Source of the DNA: Acidobacteriota bacterium | Lineage (GTDB): Bacteria > Acidobacteriota > Terriglobia > Terriglobales > Acidobacteriaceae | Assembly: GCA_021810175.1 (NCBI GenBank) | Contig: JAJZJJ010000290.1 | Location: forward strand, 1 to 5,149 | Direction: 5' to 3' | Length of the DNA stretch: 5,149 nucleotides | In this document: positions 3,267-5,149 of the stretch, one piece after another | Layout of the letters: each line of letters starts with the position of its first letter | How positions within the stretch are numbered: the stretch's first letter is position 1 | Translations under genes and position numbers: made by a program | The notes under the pieces: model-generated | What the model saw: only the letters and a program-made list of their open reading frames with translations | What the model was told of the DNA's origin: nothing | Databases searched by the model: none

Positions 3267-5149
3267 GTGACGCTGCAGCGCCCAATTGTGGCGCGTGGCC
3301 GGCATGCGCTGGCTGCGTTGCTGGCAGGAACTCTGGCTCTGGTATCGGGTTGCCATTCATCAGGCCTCCCGAAGGCGGGCTCCGCTCAGTACACCCAATT
3401 TGTCGACGCCTTTTACGTCGGGCTGTCCGCATTCCAGGTGGGCAACGATGCGCGCGCGGACAAGCGCTTTCAGCAGGCCACCCAGCTGGCTCCCGGCGAG
3501 CCCGCCGCCTGGGCCGACTGGGGCATCCTCGCCCTTCGCGAGCGCGACTTCACCGCTGCAAAACAGCGCTTCGAGAAGGCGCTTTCCCTGACCGGCAAAA
3601 ACGCGCGCATGCAGTATCTGCTCGGCCTGCTGGAGAGCGATCAGGGCAACTCCGGCGCCGCCATCGCCCACTTTGAAAAGGCCCGGGCGCTCGACCCGCA
3701 CAATGTCAGAATCCAGTACTCGCTTGCCGAGGAGGTGGAGCGCCAGGGCGCTCCCGGCAGCGATCAGCGCTTCCAGAAAATCATGGAACAGGTTCTGAGC
3801 GAGCAGCCGCGCAACCTCGCCGCGCTCCTCGAACTCAGCCGCATTTCGGCGAAGCTCGGCGATACCGCCATGCTGCACTCGGTCATTGAGCGGATTGCGG
3901 CGCAGTCCACTCCCTGGCCCGCCGACGTCAAACAGCAGTTGACGCTGCTGCAGGCCGCGGCAAAGAGCGGTCCTCCCGCCATGGCCGTCACCCGCAGCAT
4001 CTTTCTCCGCAATGTCCTCCTGCAGGTGCCGTCGTTCCGCCGCGATCTGGCCGAGGTTCACGCCGCTCCCGGGGACGCTGCCCAGCCGTTTGAATCGTTC
4101 CTGAAGCTGCCGGTGCCCGTCTCTAAGCCCGCTCCCGCCGATATGGCCATGACCTTCCAGCTACAGCCGCTGCCCGATCCGCATGGCCAGTCGTGGAACT
4201 GGATCGGCGCTGTCTCGCTCAGCGATTCCGGCCTCCCAACCGTCATCACCGCGAACGCGCAGACCGTCAGCCTCGCGGGCGGACCATCCTATCCCTTTCC
4301 GGGCGGCCCGCACCACGTCGCCCCCGGACCGGACTCCGTCGTTCCCGTCGACATCAACTACGACTTCAAAACCGACCTTGTCCTCGCCGGCGCCGGGGGC
4401 GTCCATTTCCTCCGCCAGGACACGCCGCAGAAGTTCACCGACGTCACCGCCGCCACCAAGCTGCCCTCCGCAATCCTTCATGGCGATTACACCGGAGCCT
4501 GGGCCATCGACATCGACGCCGACGGCGATATGGACCTCGTCATGGGCTCCGCCAGCGGCGTACCCACCGTCCTTCGCAACAACGGCGACGGTACCTTCAC
4601 CCCCATCCATCCCTTCGCCGGAATCTCCGGCATTCGCCAGTTCGTCTGGGTCGATCTCACCGGCGACGGTAATGCCGACGCCTGCATCGTTGACGGAGCC
4701 GGTCACCTTCACGTCTTCATCAATAATCGTGACGGAGTCTTTCAGCAGACGCCCCTCCCGCAGGGCATCGGCGCGGTCAGGGCAATGACCGCGGCAGATA
4801 CCCGCCACAGTGGCCAGCTGGACCTGCTCGTCGTCACCCCCCAGGGCGCCATCGACCGTATGTCAGACAGCGGCAATGTGTGGAAGTGGACGACGCTGGC
4901 GCGTGTCCCGGACCCGGCGCAGTCTCTTGCCGGCCGCGTTCGTCTCGAAACCCCGGATCTCGACAACAATGGCGCCGTCGATCTGCTCCTCGCCAGAGTC
5001 TCCGCTCCCGCCGCCGGCGGCAACAGCCCCGGAGCTATCATCTGGCTCGGCCAGCCCAACGGCACCTATACCCTGATGCAGCATCCGGCTGGCCCCCAGC
5101 AAGTCTTTACCACCGCCGATCTTAACCACACTGGCCGCCTCAGCCTTCT
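3267..5149 (+). CDS. Lipoprotein with TPR and FG-GAP/VCBS repeats (C-terminus outside window)
   Basis: 627 codons are visible, and the frame is still open at the window edge. Residues 1-29 are a lipoprotein signal: basic start, hydrophobic core ALAALLAGTLA and lipobox LVSGC, with the lipidated Cys at 29. Three TPR-like helical repeats follow at about 43-146 (for example RADKRFQQATQLAPGEPAAW and GAAIAHFEKARALDPHN), then a helical region to about 265. From about 361 come FG-GAP/VCBS blade repeats with calcium-loop motifs: DIDADGDMD (415-423), DLTGDGNAD (463-471), a degenerate one near 511-519, DLDNNGAVD (564-572) and DLNHTG (618-623), as in integrin-alpha-like propellers. Such proteins in Acidobacteriota often end in an ASPIC/UnbV (CRTAC1-type) domain, which would lie beyond the window. 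The GTG start at 3267 is chosen for GAGG (3258-3261) 5 nt upstream; GTG 3288 also keeps the signal but lacks a ribosome-binding site. Likely a membrane-anchored binding or scaffold protein; partner unknown. Confidence 0.9.
   Translation, partial: MTLQRPIVARGRHALAALLAGTLALVSGCHSSGLPKAGSAQYTQFVDAFYVGLSAFQVGNDARADKRFQQATQLAPGEPAAWADWGILALRERDFTAAKQRFEKALSLTGKNARMQYLLGLLESDQGNSGAAIAHFEKARALDPHNVRIQYSLAEEVERQGAPGSDQRFQKIMEQVLSEQPRNLAALLELSRISAKLGDTAMLHSVIERIAAQSTPWPADVKQQLTLLQAAAKSGPPAMAVTRSIFLRNVLLQVPSFRRDLAEVHAAPGDAAQPFESFLKLPVPVSKPAPADMAMTFQLQPLPDPHGQSWNWIGAVSLSDSGLPTVITANAQTVSLAGGPSYPFPGGPHHVAPGPDSVVPVDINYDFKTDLVLAGAGGVHFLRQDTPQKFTDVTAATKLPSAILHGDYTGAWAIDIDADGDMDLVMGSASGVPTVLRNNGDGTFTPIHPFAGISGIRQFVWVDLTGDGNADACIVDGAGHLHVFINNRDGVFQQTPLPQGIGAVRAMTAADTRHSGQLDLLVVTPQGAIDRMSDSGNVWKWTTLARVPDPAQSLAGRVRLETPDLDNNGAVDLLLARVSAPAAGGNSPGAIIWLGQPNGTYTLMQHPAGPQQVFTTADLNHTGRLSL

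Noticed and set aside
3360..4061. Minus-strand frame of 233 codons opposite the lipoprotein gene
   Set aside because: The plus-strand frame has a signal peptide, TPRs and FG-GAP motifs; the minus frame shows none and has no supported start. Antisense shadow.
4161..4808. Minus-strand frame of 215 codons rich in Asp, Gly and Val
   Set aside because: It is the complement of the Asp/Gly-rich FG-GAP coding sequence; composition explains it.

Overview
The window is GC-rich, non-repetitive bacterial chromosome. Its gene content suggests an Acidobacteriota-type soil organism: a lipoprotein joining TPR and FG-GAP/VCBS repeats, an alginate-export-like outer-membrane barrel, and tryptophan/glycine-rich single-pass membrane proteins. 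That placement is inferred from family content and composition, not from a marker gene. I see no mobile element, tRNA, rRNA or CRISPR array.

Layout. Positions 1-225 hold no convincing complete gene. They contain a 21-bp-periodic repeat, with a protein-like but start-less minus-strand reading frame, and a hairpin that could terminate transcription from either side. A clean intrinsic terminator at 227-250 ends the minus-strand gene at 273-851 (192 aa, one membrane segment plus a small extracytoplasmic domain). Upstream of it on the same strand is a 105-aa relative (918-1235). The two share a perfectly identical 48-bp segment encoding the same 16-residue Trp/Gly block. Positions 1236-1489 are non-coding and rich in dyads and stem-loops. 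The minus-strand gene 1509-3005 encodes an outer-membrane beta-barrel with a signal peptide; its last codons and stop lie in a perfect 17-bp tandem duplication. Positions 3006-3266 separate divergent genes and hold two palindromes and a GAAA-capped hairpin. From 3267 a plus-strand lipoprotein gene (lipobox, TPRs, then FG-GAP repeats) runs off the right edge.

All four genes are predicted to act at the envelope: the barrel in the outer membrane, the lipoprotein anchored to a membrane, and the two small proteins across the inner membrane. The two small genes probably form one transcription unit. Whether the barrel gene is co-transcribed with them is unclear, because about 270 bp of structured non-coding DNA intervenes. 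No polysaccharide synthesis gene is present, so the substrate of the barrel cannot be read from this context.
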